Shown here piece after piece: positions 19,931 through 27,351 of a stretch of DNA of 29,698 nt (position 1 is its first letter; every line of letters starts with the position of its first letter). The stretch spans positions 1 through 29,698 of the forward strand of contig DASTMZ010000208.1 of NCBI GenBank assembly GCA_035713725.1, given 5' to 3'. Source of the stretch: DASQPR01 sp035713725. GTDB taxonomy: Bacteria; Actinomycetota; Actinomycetes; Mycobacteriales; Micromonosporaceae. Under the pieces are notes generated by a model. It saw nothing but the letters and a program-made list of their open reading frames with translations, made no database searches and was not told the DNA's origin. The translations under genes and the position numbers were made by a program.

Positions 19931-20266
19931 TCAGACCGAGTTCGTCTCCGTCGCGATCCACGCCAGGTACGCGGGATCACCGTCCACGATCGGGGTGGCC
20001 ACGATCTCCGGCACCTCGTACGGATGCCGCTCGCGTACGTGTTCGGCCAGCGCTGCGAATCGGGCCGCCGTCGTCTTGAACGTGACCATCCATTCGTCGG
20101 CCTCCACCACCTCGCCATTCCAGCGGTAGATGCTGCGTACCCGCGACGTCACCTGACCGCAGGCGGCGAGCCGCGCCTCCACCGTGGATCTGGCCAGATC
20201 GCGCGCCGCGGCCTGCTCGTCAATGGTCGTCGTCACTTGAACATGCGCCGTCTCCACGTTCTCCAT
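19931..20266 (-). CDS. cutA: CutA1-type divalent-cation tolerance protein
   Basis: CutA proteins are small trimers; the name comes from copper tolerance, but their true role is unsettled. The sequence has the family layout: VQVTTTIDEQAAARDLARSTVEARLAAC, then SIYRWNGEVVEADEWMVTFKT and HPYEVPEIVATPIVDGDPAYLAWI, which holds the diagnostic HPYEVPEI motif. I start at the ATG at 20266 (111 residues). GGAGGG lies very close upstream, so GTG at 20257 is a good alternative, and ATG 20275 or TTG 20302 are possible longer starts. Its stop is only 3 nt from the stop of the convergent response regulator. Confidence 0.93.
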   Translation of the reverse strand: MENVETAHVQVTTTIDEQAAARDLARSTVEARLAACGQVTSRVRSIYRWNGEVVEADEWMVTFKTTAARFAALAEHVRERHPYEVPEIVATPIVDGDPAYLAWIATETNSV

Positions 20267-20362
20267 ACCCTCCATTCCCGACGCCGGCGGGTAGGCCGGC
20301 AACCATCCGGTAGCGACAACGCGTCTTGCCCATTGTCAAGGCGGCCGTGCCGGGGGGTACGC

Positions 20363-21043
20363 ATGTCAGGAACCGTCAAACGTCCATTGCCGCACCGCGC
20401 GGTCGCGGTCGCCATTGTCGCGATCGCGGCGGCCGCCGCCGGCTGCGCCGGCAAGCCATCGGCGCGCGCCACCACGCCATTGTCGCGCCCGGCGCTACCG
20501 GTAGCGGCGTCGAGCGGCGCGCAGTTGTCGGATTCCCCACCGCGGTCGGAATCCGCTCCGTCATCGGGAAACGGTCAGTCCTCGGGAAACCAGCAGCGGA
20601 AGTGCACCGGCGGACAGCTTGTCGCATCGGTCACCGACGGCGGCGCGGTCGCCAACCAGCCGTTCGCGGTTATCGCACTCCGCAACCGTGGCGCGGCCTG
20701 CTACCTCGACGGGTACCCGACGGTCGCGGCGGCGTACGGCACGGCATCGGGGGTACGAGTCAACGTGCCGATCCACGTGGTGGACGGCGGGAACTATGAA
20801 CGCAGCGACCCCGAGCCCCATCACGTCACACTGGCGCCCGGCGGGAGTGCATCGTTCGCCATGGGAACGGAGACCGCGTTCGACACACCGATCGAGACCA
20901 TCACCGCACTGTCGTTGACGGTGCCGGGCAGCGCGACGACGGTGACCGTGCCGATCAGCATCGCGACGACGCCCTACGCCGGTGCCGCCCAGTTCTCGGT
21001 GACGGCGTTCGTGGCCGGTACGTCCGGGCCGGGGCTCGACTGA
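20363..21043 (+). CDS. DUF4232-type lipoprotein
   Basis: The 226-residue protein starts at ATG 20363, with GGGGGG five bases ahead. It has a lipoprotein signal peptide (basic KRPLPHR, hydrophobic AVAVAIVAIAAAAAG, lipobox Cys28) and a Ser/Pro-rich linker to about residue 78. The remaining beta-rich domain contains CTGGQLVASV and later NRGAACYLDGYPTVAA, the two-cysteine pattern of DUF4232 domains found in many actinobacterial surface lipoproteins. Function is unknown; it is probably anchored on the outer face of the cytoplasmic membrane. It is divergent from cutA and ends upstream of the riboflavin leader. Confidence 0.85.
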   Translation: MSGTVKRPLPHRAVAVAIVAIAAAAAGCAGKPSARATTPLSRPALPVAASSGAQLSDSPPRSESAPSSGNGQSSGNQQRKCTGGQLVASVTDGGAVANQPFAVIALRNRGAACYLDGYPTVAAAYGTASGVRVNVPIHVVDGGNYERSDPEPHHVTLAPGGSASFAMGTETAFDTPIETITALSLTVPGSATTVTVPISIATTPYAGAAQFSVTAFVAGTSGPGLD

Positions 21044-21044
21044 G

Positions 21045-21082
21045 GCCGCTGTGACCTATCTCGCGTCGGAGTCGTCAGCGGC
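21045..21082 (+). terminator. Terminator-like stem after the DUF4232 gene
   Basis: GCCGCTG (21045-21051) and CAGCGGC (21076-21082) pair perfectly around a 24-nt loop with a further GAC/GTC pair. It begins two bases after the stop. No T-run follows, so confidence is limited. Confidence 0.4.
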
Positions 21083-21084
21083 GC

Positions 21085-21113
21085 TTGATCGTGCGAGACT
21101 TGTGGCAATACCC
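21085..21113 (+). promoter_or_regulatory. Possible promoter of the riboflavin operon
   Basis: TTGATC (21085-21090) is a fair -35, and AATACC/ATACCC (21107-21113) a weak -10 at 16-17 bp. Transcription would then begin close to the first stem of the riboswitch at 21118, which is where it should. Confidence 0.3.
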
Positions 21114-21117
21114 ACCA

Positions 21118-21268
21118 CGCGCTGGCGGGATTCGGTGAAACTCCGAACCGGCGGTGATCCGGGGCCTCGATGAGTCCCGGTCAGCCCGCGACCCGATCAC
21201 ATCCAGTGATCGGTGGACCCGGTGAGAACCCGGGGCCGACGGTCAAAGTCCGGATGGGAGGCAGCGCG
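21118..21268 (+). promoter_or_regulatory. FMN riboswitch (RFN element)
   Basis: The outer stem P1 is perfect: CGCGCTG (21118-21124) with CAGCGCG (21262-21268). Conserved core pieces are in order: GGTGAAACTCC, ACCGGCGGT, CAGCCCGCGA, GGTGAGAACCC, GCCGACGGTCAAAGTCCGGA and TGGGAGG. A variable arm is unmistakable: CCGATCAC (21193-21200) and GTGATCGG (21206-21213) form an 8-bp stem. It lies upstream of ribD and should repress the whole rib operon when FMN is abundant. Confidence 0.96.
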
Positions 21269-21368
21269 CGGGCCTGAGGCGGACATTCGGCGACGAATCT
21301 CCGACCTCCGGGGGCGAAGCGGCCGCGCGTGTGCCCGGCCGCCGCCGACCGAGCGTCCCGCAAACATG

Positions 21369-21403
21369 CCCTTCCGCCCGGCGCGTGCCGCGAGCAGGAA
21401 GGG
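21369..21403 (+). promoter_or_regulatory. Hairpin that would sequester the ribD Shine-Dalgarno sequence
   Basis: CCCTTCC (21369-21375) pairs perfectly with GGAAGGG (21397-21403), which is the ribD ribosome binding site. An inner CGGC/GCCG stem lies in the loop. No U-tract terminator is seen between aptamer and gene, so the riboswitch probably controls translation here. CCTCC near 21305-21309 could pair with GGAGG at the aptamer's 3' end as an alternative fold. Confidence 0.5.
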
Positions 21404-21411
21404 ACGGGCGG

Positions 21412-22509
21412 GTGAACGCCGACGGCGCGGGCCGCGAGATCGTCGATCCGATCGACGATGCGATGCGGCGCGCCATCACGATTGCCGCCGATGGGCTCGG
21501 CACGACGAGCCCGAATCCCTGCGTGGGCGCGGTCATCCTGGACGCTGACGGCGTCGTGGTCGGCGCCGGACACACTGCCCCGGCCGGTGGGTCGCATGCC
21601 GAGGTTCGAGCGCTGGCCCAGGCCGGTACGCGGGCACGCGGCGGCACCGCCGTCGTCACCCTCGAACCCTGTAACCACACCGGTCGTACGCCGCCGTGCG
21701 TCGACGCGTTGCTCACCGCTGGTCTGGCGCGCGTCGTGGTCGCGGTCCGCGATCCAAATCCGATGGCGGCCGGTGGCATCGAACGGTTGCGCGCCGCTGG
21801 TGTCACCGTCGATGTGGGGGTACGAGCAAGCGAAGCGGCGTACGGGTTGCGTTACTGGCTTTCCGCCGTACGGCTGGGTCGGCCGTACGTGATCTGGAAG
21901 TACGCGGCAACGCTCGACGGTCGTAGCGCGGCTGCCGACGGAACCAGCCTCTGGATCACGTCGCCGGAGGCACGCGCGGACGTACACCGGCTGCGCGGCA
22001 CTGTCGACGCCATCGTCGCCGGAGTTGGCACGGTGCTGGCTGACGACGCCGCGCTGACCGTACGAGGTACCGGCGCACCACGTACCCCGCTGCGCGTCGT
22101 GGTCGACAGCTCGGGGCGTACCCCCGAAACCGCGCGGGTGCGCGACAACGCCGCGCCCACCTGGATCGCGTCCACCGCGGAGGTCGGGGCCACCGCGGAC
22201 GGCCGCGTCGACGTGGCACACCTGCTGAAGCATCTCCACGCGCGTGGTGTGCGCGGAGTGCTTCTGGAGGGCGGGCCGACGCTGGCCGGGTCGTTCCTGC
22301 GCGCCGGACTCGTGGACGAGGTCGTCGCGTACGTCGCGCCGAAGCTGCTCGGCGCCGGACCGGCGGCGCTGGCGGACGCGGGCATCCGGACCATCGCCGA
22401 GGCAGTCGATCTCACGCTGACCGATGTCGTGCGGCTTGGACCCGATCTGCGGCTGACCGCGGTGCCGACGGCACCGACGACGCACCGCTCTAGCGAAGGG
22501 AACCCCTGA
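21412..22509 (+). CDS. ribD: Bifunctional riboflavin deaminase/reductase
   Basis: RibD deaminates diaminohydroxyphosphoribosylamino-pyrimidine and then reduces its ribosyl group, the second and third steps of the pyrimidine branch. The deaminase domain (1-140) has the zinc motif HAE in GGSHAEVRA and PC...C in TLEPCNHTGRTPPC, as well as SPNPCVGAV. The reductase domain (about 150-365) has WKYAATLDGRSAAADG, WITSPEARADVHRLR and DAIVAGVGTVLADD, with GVLLEGGPTLAGSF near its end. GTG 21412 is chosen because AGGAAGGGA lies 7 nt upstream; the open frame continues upstream into the leader, without similarity. The product has 365 residues. Its TGA shares one base with the ATG of ribE. Confidence 0.96.
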   Translation: MNADGAGREIVDPIDDAMRRAITIAADGLGTTSPNPCVGAVILDADGVVVGAGHTAPAGGSHAEVRALAQAGTRARGGTAVVTLEPCNHTGRTPPCVDALLTAGLARVVVAVRDPNPMAAGGIERLRAAGVTVDVGVRASEAAYGLRYWLSAVRLGRPYVIWKYAATLDGRSAAADGTSLWITSPEARADVHRLRGTVDAIVAGVGTVLADDAALTVRGTGAPRTPLRVVVDSSGRTPETARVRDNAAPTWIASTAEVGATADGRVDVAHLLKHLHARGVRGVLLEGGPTLAGSFLRAGLVDEVVAYVAPKLLGAGPAALADAGIRTIAEAVDLTLTDVVRLGPDLRLTAVPTAPTTHRSSEGNP

Positions 22510-23177
22510 TGTTTACCGGCATCGTGGAGGAACTCGGCGAGGTCACCGACGTCGTCTACCTCGGGGACGCGGCACGCATCGCGGTACGCGGCAAGACCGT
22601 GACCGCCGACGCGCGGCATGGCGACTCGATCGCGGTGAACGGCGTGTGCCTCACGGTCGTGGACGTCGACGGCGACACGTTCACCGCGGACGTGATGGCC
22701 GAGACACTCCGCCGGTCGTCGCTCGGTGCGGTCGCCGCTGGCGATCCGGTGAACCTGGAACGCGCCGCGATGCTGTCCACCCGGATGGGTGGACACCTGG
22801 TGCAGGGTCACGTGGACGGGGTGGCCACCGTCGTGGCGCGCGAACCGGCCGCGCAGTGGGAGATCGTGACGTTCACGCTGCCGGCGAACCTCGCGCGTTA
22901 CGTAGTCGAAAAGGGCTCGATCACGGTCGACGGCGTCTCGCTCACCGTCACGGCGGTGACCGACGACACGTTCGCGGTGAGCTTGATCCCGACCACGCTC
23001 GCGTTGACCACGTTGGGACGCAAGGGAGTCGGCGCGCCGGTGAACCTCGAGGTCGACGTGATTGCAAAGTACGTCGAGAAGTTGACAGCGCCGAAGAGTA
23101 GCGGCAGCCGCGAGGCGCCGATGACAGCGCCGAAGAAAGCGCCGCGAAGCTCAGATCTTCTGGAAGGGCAGGCGTAG
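22509..23177 (+). CDS. ribE: Riboflavin synthase, alpha subunit
   Basis: Riboflavin synthase converts two lumazine molecules into riboflavin and the pyrimidine precursor. The protein begins MFTGIVEELGEV and shows the two lumazine-binding repeats: first NGVCLTVVD and ETLRRSSLG with VNLERAAML, second GGHLVQGHVDG, GVSLTVTAV and TLGRKGVG with VNLEVDVIAKY. The N-terminal MFTGI and the GHVDG loop are diagnostic. It has 222 residues; the last 25 or so (from LTAPKSSGSREAP) extend beyond the usual end, and contain a duplicated TAPK segment. RibE stops immediately before the ribBA ATG. Confidence 0.95.
   Translation: MFTGIVEELGEVTDVVYLGDAARIAVRGKTVTADARHGDSIAVNGVCLTVVDVDGDTFTADVMAETLRRSSLGAVAAGDPVNLERAAMLSTRMGGHLVQGHVDGVATVVAREPAAQWEIVTFTLPANLARYVVEKGSITVDGVSLTVTAVTDDTFAVSLIPTTLALTTLGRKGVGAPVNLEVDVIAKYVEKLTAPKSSGSREAPMTAPKKAPRSSDLLEGQA
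23083..23136 (+). repeat. 15-bp direct repeat in the ribE C-terminal extension
   Basis: TGACAGCGCCGAAGA occurs at 23083-23097 and 23122-23136, 39 bp (13 codons) apart, in the same frame. It encodes TAPK twice in the tail of riboflavin synthase. Confidence 0.7.
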
Positions 23178-24404
23178 ATGTTCGCAACGATCGAGCAGGC
23201 CATCGCCGACATCGCGGCGGGACGGCCGGTCATCGTCGTCGACGACGAGGATCGGGAGAACGAGGGCGACCTGATCTTCGCCGCCGAGCTGGCCACCCCG
23301 GAGCTGGTCGCGTTCATGGTCCGGCACACGTCCGGATACATCTGCGTTCCGCTGACCGGTGCGGAGTGCGACCGCCTCGAGTTGCCGCCGATGTACCACA
23401 CGAACCAGGACCGGCGCGGCACCGCATATACCGTCACGGTCGATGCTCGGGAGGGCATCGCGACGGGCATCTCAGCGGCCGACCGGACCCGTACCATCCG
23501 GTTGCTCGCCTCGCCCGACACCAAGCCGGTCGATCTCGCCCGGCCGGGTCACGTCGTTCCGTTGCGGGCCAAGGCCGGCGGCGTGCTGCGCCGGCCCGGG
23601 CACACCGAGGCGGCCGTCGACCTCGCCGAGATGGCCGGGCTGCGACCGGCCGGCGTGCTGTGCGAGCTCGTCAACGACGACGGCACCATGAAACGGCTGC
23701 CGGATCTGGAGAAGTTCGCCGCCGACCACGACCTGACACTGATCTCGATCGCGGATCTGATCGCCCATCGGCGGCGCACCGAGACGCAGGTCGAACGCGT
23801 CGCGGAGGCACGGTTGCCGACCGAGTTCGGGGTCTTCACCGCGTACGGCTACCGGGCGACGCACGACGGCACCGAGCACATCGCGCTCGTGTCGGGCGAC
23901 ATCGGCGACGGCCGTGACGTGCTGGTGCGCGTGCACTCGGAGTGTCTGACGGGTGACGTCTTCGGTTCGGTGCGCTGCGACTGCGGTCCGCAGCTTCAGG
24001 CGGCCATGCAGCGCGTCGCGACCGAGGGCCGCGGCGTCGTTCTCTACGTACGCGGCCACGAAGGTCGCGGCATCGGCCTGATGCACAAGCTGCAGGCCTA
24101 CCAGCTGCAGGACCGGGGCCGGGACACGGTCGACGCGAACCTCGACCTCGGGCTGCCGGCGGACGCGCGCGACTACGGCACCGGCGCGCAGATCCTGCAC
24201 GACCTCGGGGTGCGCAGCATGCGGTTGCTGACGAACAACCCGGCCAAGCGCGCCGGGCTCGAGGGGTACGGCCTGGAGATCAGCGGCCGCGAACCGATGC
24301 CGGTCCGGGTCCACGAAGAGAACGTGCGATATCTGCGCACCAAGCGCGACCGGATGGGCCACCTGCTCGAGGAGCTGGACCAGATTGCCGGCGGCACGCG
24401 CTGA
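23178..24404 (+). CDS. ribBA: Bifunctional DHBP synthase / GTP cyclohydrolase II
   Basis: The protein opens both branches of riboflavin synthesis: RibB turns ribulose 5-phosphate into dihydroxybutanone phosphate, and RibA opens the GTP ring. RibB (1-200) shows VVDDEDRENEGDL (acidic metal loop), RHTSGYICVPL, GISAADRTRTI and ARPGHVVPLRA with PGHTEAAVDL. RibA (about 207-405) shows RVHSECLTGDVFGSVRCDCG (zinc cysteines), VLYVRGHEGRGIGL with the catalytic Arg, and DYGTGAQIL and TNNPAKRAGL. It is 408 residues long, the normal size for the fusion. The ATG follows the ribE stop with no gap, and the Shine-Dalgarno GGAAGGGCAGG lies inside the end of ribE. Confidence 0.97.
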   Translation: MFATIEQAIADIAAGRPVIVVDDEDRENEGDLIFAAELATPELVAFMVRHTSGYICVPLTGAECDRLELPPMYHTNQDRRGTAYTVTVDAREGIATGISAADRTRTIRLLASPDTKPVDLARPGHVVPLRAKAGGVLRRPGHTEAAVDLAEMAGLRPAGVLCELVNDDGTMKRLPDLEKFAADHDLTLISIADLIAHRRRTETQVERVAEARLPTEFGVFTAYGYRATHDGTEHIALVSGDIGDGRDVLVRVHSECLTGDVFGSVRCDCGPQLQAAMQRVATEGRGVVLYVRGHEGRGIGLMHKLQAYQLQDRGRDTVDANLDLGLPADARDYGTGAQILHDLGVRSMRLLTNNPAKRAGLEGYGLEISGREPMPVRVHEENVRYLRTKRDRMGHLLEELDQIAGGTR

Positions 24405-24432
24405 CGCCGACTACCGCGGCACGTAGGGGGAA

Positions 24433-24927
24433 ATGACGATGGCGGGACACGGCTCACCGAGCGAATTCACGGTGGACGCGTCGGGGTTGCGCCTCGGCAT
24501 CGCCGTGACGCGGTGGCACGCGAACCTGACCGAGCAGATGCTCGACCGGGCGCTCGCCGCCGCGAAGGCGTGCCACGTCACGGATACCGTCGTGGCGCGC
24601 GTTTCCGGCTCCGTCGAGCTGCCGCTCGTTGCGCAGGCGCTCGCGCGTACCTGCGACGCGGTAGTCGCACTCGGCGTTGTCATCCGTGGCGAGACCGCGC
24701 ACTTCGATTACGTCTGCCGGTCGGTAACCGACGGGCTCACTCGCGTTGCGCTGGACGCGTCGACGCCGGTGGCGCACGGCGTTCTCACGGTCGACAGCAT
24801 GGCGCAGGCCGTGGACCGCGCCGGCCTGCCGACATCCGGCGAGGACAAGGGTTTCACGGCGACCGTCGCGGCACTCGACGCGGCCCTTGCGATCCGTGCC
24901 GTGGCCGCGGCGTCGCTCCCGGCGTGA
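24433..24927 (+). CDS. ribH: 6,7-dimethyl-8-ribityllumazine synthase
   Basis: RibH joins dihydroxybutanone phosphate to the ribityl pyrimidine to give lumazine, the substrate of RibE; it forms pentamers or icosahedral shells. The family motifs are present: RWHANLTEQML, VSGSVELPLVAQAL (most members have G-A/S-FELP, so Val replaces Phe), ALGVVIRGETAHFDYVC with the catalytic His, HGVLTVDSMAQAVDRAG and SGEDKGFTAT (usually NKG in place of DKG). The product has 164 residues from ATG 24433; ATG 24439 is at a better distance from AGGGGGAA and could be used. The stop overlaps the GTG of the next gene by 4 nt. The substitutions are mild, and the gene looks functional. Confidence 0.94.
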   Translation: MTMAGHGSPSEFTVDASGLRLGIAVTRWHANLTEQMLDRALAAAKACHVTDTVVARVSGSVELPLVAQALARTCDAVVALGVVIRGETAHFDYVCRSVTDGLTRVALDASTPVAHGVLTVDSMAQAVDRAGLPTSGEDKGFTATVAALDAALAIRAVAAASLPA

Positions 24928-25910
24928 GGCACGGGGCGACCGAACCTGGCACGGCGGAGGCCGTCGCACGGCTCGTTGCCGAGACGGTCGGATTGCCAGT
25001 GGACCGGGTGGCACGGATGTCGTTCGGCCAGGCGAGCGTCACGTACCAGGTCGATGCCGGCGACGTACGGGTGATCGTGCGTACGAACACCGACCCGTCC
25101 GCGTACGCCGGCACTGTCGCCAACCTCGACCGCTTGCGCGACATAGGTATGCCGGTGCCACACGTCATCCACGCGGATCTGACGTGCGAGGGGTTGCCGT
25201 TCGCCTACGTGATGACCGACGTGTTCCCGGGACGCGACCTGCGATACGAGTTGGCGTCGATGACCGAGCCGCAGCGGATCGCGCTTGCGGAACGGATCGT
25301 CGGCTTCGAGCGTCAGGCGACGGCGCTGCCGCGTGGCGACGGCTACGGGTTCGTACCCATCGGTGCGCCCGGCCCGCACCGCACGTGGCCGGACGCCATC
25401 CGCGCGGACCGGGCCGCCGCGATGACCGTCGGCGATCCTGTGAGTGCCGACGAACCTGTAGGTGCCGGTGCTGGCGACCTCGTGGGTGCCGGCGAGCTCG
25501 CGGGTGCTGGCGACCTAATGCGTGCCGTGAACGACTGCCTCGCCGGCGCGGAACCTCGGCTCGCATCAGTCGAACCAGTCTGCTTCCTCGACGACCTCAC
25601 GATCAAGAACGTGATCGTGTCCGGCGGGCAACTGCAGGGCATCGTCGACTTCGACGTGGTGTGCTACGGCGATCCGATGTACTGGCTAGCGCTCACGCAG
25701 GTGGCAGTGCTCAGCGACATCGGTGTGGCCGGCCAGTCGTACGTTGACGAACTCGTACGGCTGTGGGGACCGTCCGATGTGGAGCGTGCGAACCTGGCGC
25801 TGTATTGCGCCGTACACGCCATTGCGTTCCTGGGTTGGGACACTGCCGACGCGCAACGGCGGCAGCGCCTGGTCGACGCGACACAAGGTTGGCTCGCCGC
25901 GAGTCAGTAG
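24924..25910 (+). CDS. APH/choline-kinase-like phosphotransferase of unknown substrate
   Basis: The 328-residue protein has the aminoglycoside-phosphotransferase fold. A nucleotide-binding N-lobe reads RMSFGQASVTYQVDAGDVRVIVRTN. The catalytic segment is CFLDDLTIKN, with Asp224 and Asn229 in the HGDxxxxN position; His is replaced by Leu222. The metal-binding IVDFD (Asp242) follows and then CYGDPMYWLAL. Residues about 170-200 hold a low-complexity insert with 18-bp repeats. Its GTG overlaps the ribH stop as GTGA, so it is probably translated with the riboflavin genes and controlled by the FMN riboswitch. The substrate is unknown; a small-molecule hydroxyl is likely. A flavin-related role is only a guess from position. 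Confidence 0.85.
   Translation: MRHGATEPGTAEAVARLVAETVGLPVDRVARMSFGQASVTYQVDAGDVRVIVRTNTDPSAYAGTVANLDRLRDIGMPVPHVIHADLTCEGLPFAYVMTDVFPGRDLRYELASMTEPQRIALAERIVGFERQATALPRGDGYGFVPIGAPGPHRTWPDAIRADRAAAMTVGDPVSADEPVGAGAGDLVGAGELAGAGDLMRAVNDCLAGAEPRLASVEPVCFLDDLTIKNVIVSGGQLQGIVDFDVVCYGDPMYWLALTQVAVLSDIGVAGQSYVDELVRLWGPSDVERANLALYCAVHAIAFLGWDTADAQRRQRLVDATQGWLAASQ
25467..25520 (+). repeat. Three 18-bp tandem repeats in the kinase gene
   Basis: Units start at 25467, 25485 and 25503 and encode GAGDLV, GAGELA and GAGDLM. A partial copy (GGTGCC, 25461-25466) comes before. They sit in the loop between the two lobes. Confidence 0.8.
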
Positions 25911-25946
25911 CCGCAAGCGGTTGCTGACCGAGGTTCGGACGTCGGC

Positions 25947-26537
25947 TCAGCGTGGCTCGGCGACCACGTCGACGGAGACGCGGGGCTCGGGCGGCGTCGA
26001 CTCGTCGGCGATCCATGCCGCGACCGCGTCCAGGTCGACCGGACCGGTGGTATCCACCCGCAGTGTCGCACCGAGCCCGAGCGGCTCGGCATATCGGCGT
26101 GACAGCTCCCATTCGTCGTCGTCGGGCAGCGCGCCGTGAATCGGGTGCCGGGGATAGCGTGCCTCGAAGCGACCGCGCGCGGTCTCGAACGGTACGTCGC
26201 ACCAGACTTCCAACGGTGTCTCGCGACCCGCTCGGCGCAGGCCATCCTCGGCGAGATGCCGTACGTGCGCCAGCCAGCACGACTCCAGGATCGCGCCGCT
26301 CGGCGCATCGGCGAGCAGCGCCCACATCGCCTCGCTGGCCGCGGCGCCCAACTCGTGGTTCCAGAGTCGCTGCGCGCGACCGTCGGACGGCTCGTCACCC
26401 AAGATGTCGGCAGTGGCCTCCTTGATGACGTCCTTGCTGAACAACGGCAGGGCGAGGCGCCGTGACAGGCCGCGGGCGATCGTCGTCTTGCCCGCTCCCG
26501 GCAGTCCATTGACAAGGATGACCGGCGCGACCGGCAT
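25947..26537 (-). CDS. P-loop small-molecule kinase or AAA-type ATP-binding protein
   Basis: The 196-residue protein begins MPVAPVILVNGLPGAGKTT, a Walker A motif (G11 to T18), and continues IARGLSRRLALPLFSKDVIKEA with an acidic SKD that fits a gluconate/adenylate-kinase-like or zeta-toxin-like P-loop fold. AILESCWLAHVRHL may carry the second strand, and EVWCDVPFETARGRFEAR looks like an Arg-rich lid. The length and motifs are those of small kinases called AAA family ATPase in actinobacteria; the substrate cannot be read. GGGAGG lies 4 nt before the ATG, which fixes the start. TATGCT on the minus strand (26596-26591) might be its -10. It is divergent from the sigma factor and ends 36 nt from the convergent kinase gene. 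Confidence 0.8.
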   Translation of the reverse strand: MPVAPVILVNGLPGAGKTTIARGLSRRLALPLFSKDVIKEATADILGDEPSDGRAQRLWNHELGAAASEAMWALLADAPSGAILESCWLAHVRHLAEDGLRRAGRETPLEVWCDVPFETARGRFEARYPRHPIHGALPDDDEWELSRRYAEPLGLGATLRVDTTGPVDLDAVAAWIADESTPPEPRVSVDVVAEPR

Positions 26538-26692
26538 GTGGCCTCCCGTAACCGCGTTGACCTGCCCCGACGAGCAGTTCCATGGGCACGAGCATAGGGG
26601 CGATCGCCTTGGTCGAGGCCCGCTCGGCGGATCTCGTACCTCGGGCTCAGCGCCGTGGGCGGCCTACCCGCGCGCCCGGTAGCCAGAGCGGT

Positions 26693-26710
26693 GTTGTCGC
26701 GCTCGACAAC
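26693..26710. promoter_or_regulatory. Perfect inverted repeat between divergent genes (operator candidate)
   Basis: GTTGTCG (26693-26699) and CGACAAC (26704-26710) flank CGCT. The gap between the minus-strand kinase and the sigma factor (26538-26820, 283 bp) holds no convincing gene. The repeat could be a regulator's binding site. Confidence 0.4.
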
Positions 26711-26820
26711 CCTGCGTTCGGTGAAAGTTGGCAGGCCGGGGCGGTAAACCGAGGTGCCGACTCGGGCGTCGTATGCGCGTGGCACCAAGACTCGTGGCCG
26801 CGACATGGGACGGTGGGCCG

Positions 26821-27351
26821 ATGCTGGCCGCCGACGCAGCGACCGGGTGGACCGCCGACGAAGCGGTCACTCGGTTGTTCGCGGCGCACTACCGCTCCCT
26901 GGTGCGCCTCGCGACGTTGCTGCTGGACGACACCGGCCGGGCGGAGGAGATCGTCTCCGACGCGTACGTGGCGATGCACAGCCGGTGGCGATCGCTGGAC
27001 GATACCGACAAGGCGCTGGCGTACCTTCGGGCAACCGTCGTCAACCGGTCGCGCTCGGCGTTGCGCCATCGCCGGGTGGTCGAGCGCCATGCCGCCGCGT
27101 CGGCCGCGGAAGCGAGCATGACCGCACCAAGTGCGGAGTCGGGCGCGCTCGCTCGGCTCCAGCACGACGTCGTGCTCGCCACGCTCGCCGACTTGCCGGC
27201 CAGGCAACGGGAAGCGCTTGTGTTGCGCTACTACGGCGACCTGTCCGAGGCGGAGATCGCCGAGGCGATGGGCTGCAGTCGAGGTGCCGTGAAGAGCCAT
27301 GCCGCGCGCGGCATGGCCGCACTCCGCAATCGGATGGAGCGATGGACATGA
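26821..27351 (+). CDS. SigE-family sigma-70 factor (ECF type)
   Basis: The small sigma factor has only regions 2 and 4. Region 2 reads LFAAHYRSLVRLATLLLDD, EEIVSDAYVAMHSRW and YLRATVVNRSRSALRHRR. Region 4 reads LPARQREALVLRYYGDLSEAEIAEAMGCSRGAVKSHAARGMAAL, the helix-turn-helix for the -35 element. I start at ATG 26821 (176 residues), where similarity begins; ATG 26773 would add 16 residues, and the ribosome binding site is not decisive. The stop overlaps the next gene by 4 nt (ATGA). The pair sigma factor plus membrane protein is the usual form of a regulator with its partner. Confidence 0.92.
   Translation: MLAADAATGWTADEAVTRLFAAHYRSLVRLATLLLDDTGRAEEIVSDAYVAMHSRWRSLDDTDKALAYLRATVVNRSRSALRHRRVVERHAAASAAEASMTAPSAESGALARLQHDVVLATLADLPARQREALVLRYYGDLSEAEIAEAMGCSRGAVKSHAARGMAALRNRMERWT

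Noticed and set aside
20024..20362. Upstream extension of the DUF4232 lipoprotein frame
   Set aside because: It overlaps cutA on the other strand, while a signal peptide and GGGGGG ribosome binding site mark ATG 20363 as the start.
21181..22485. Open frame on the minus strand over the riboswitch and ribD
   Set aside because: It is antisense to a clear riboswitch and a conserved gene and has no recognisable domain.
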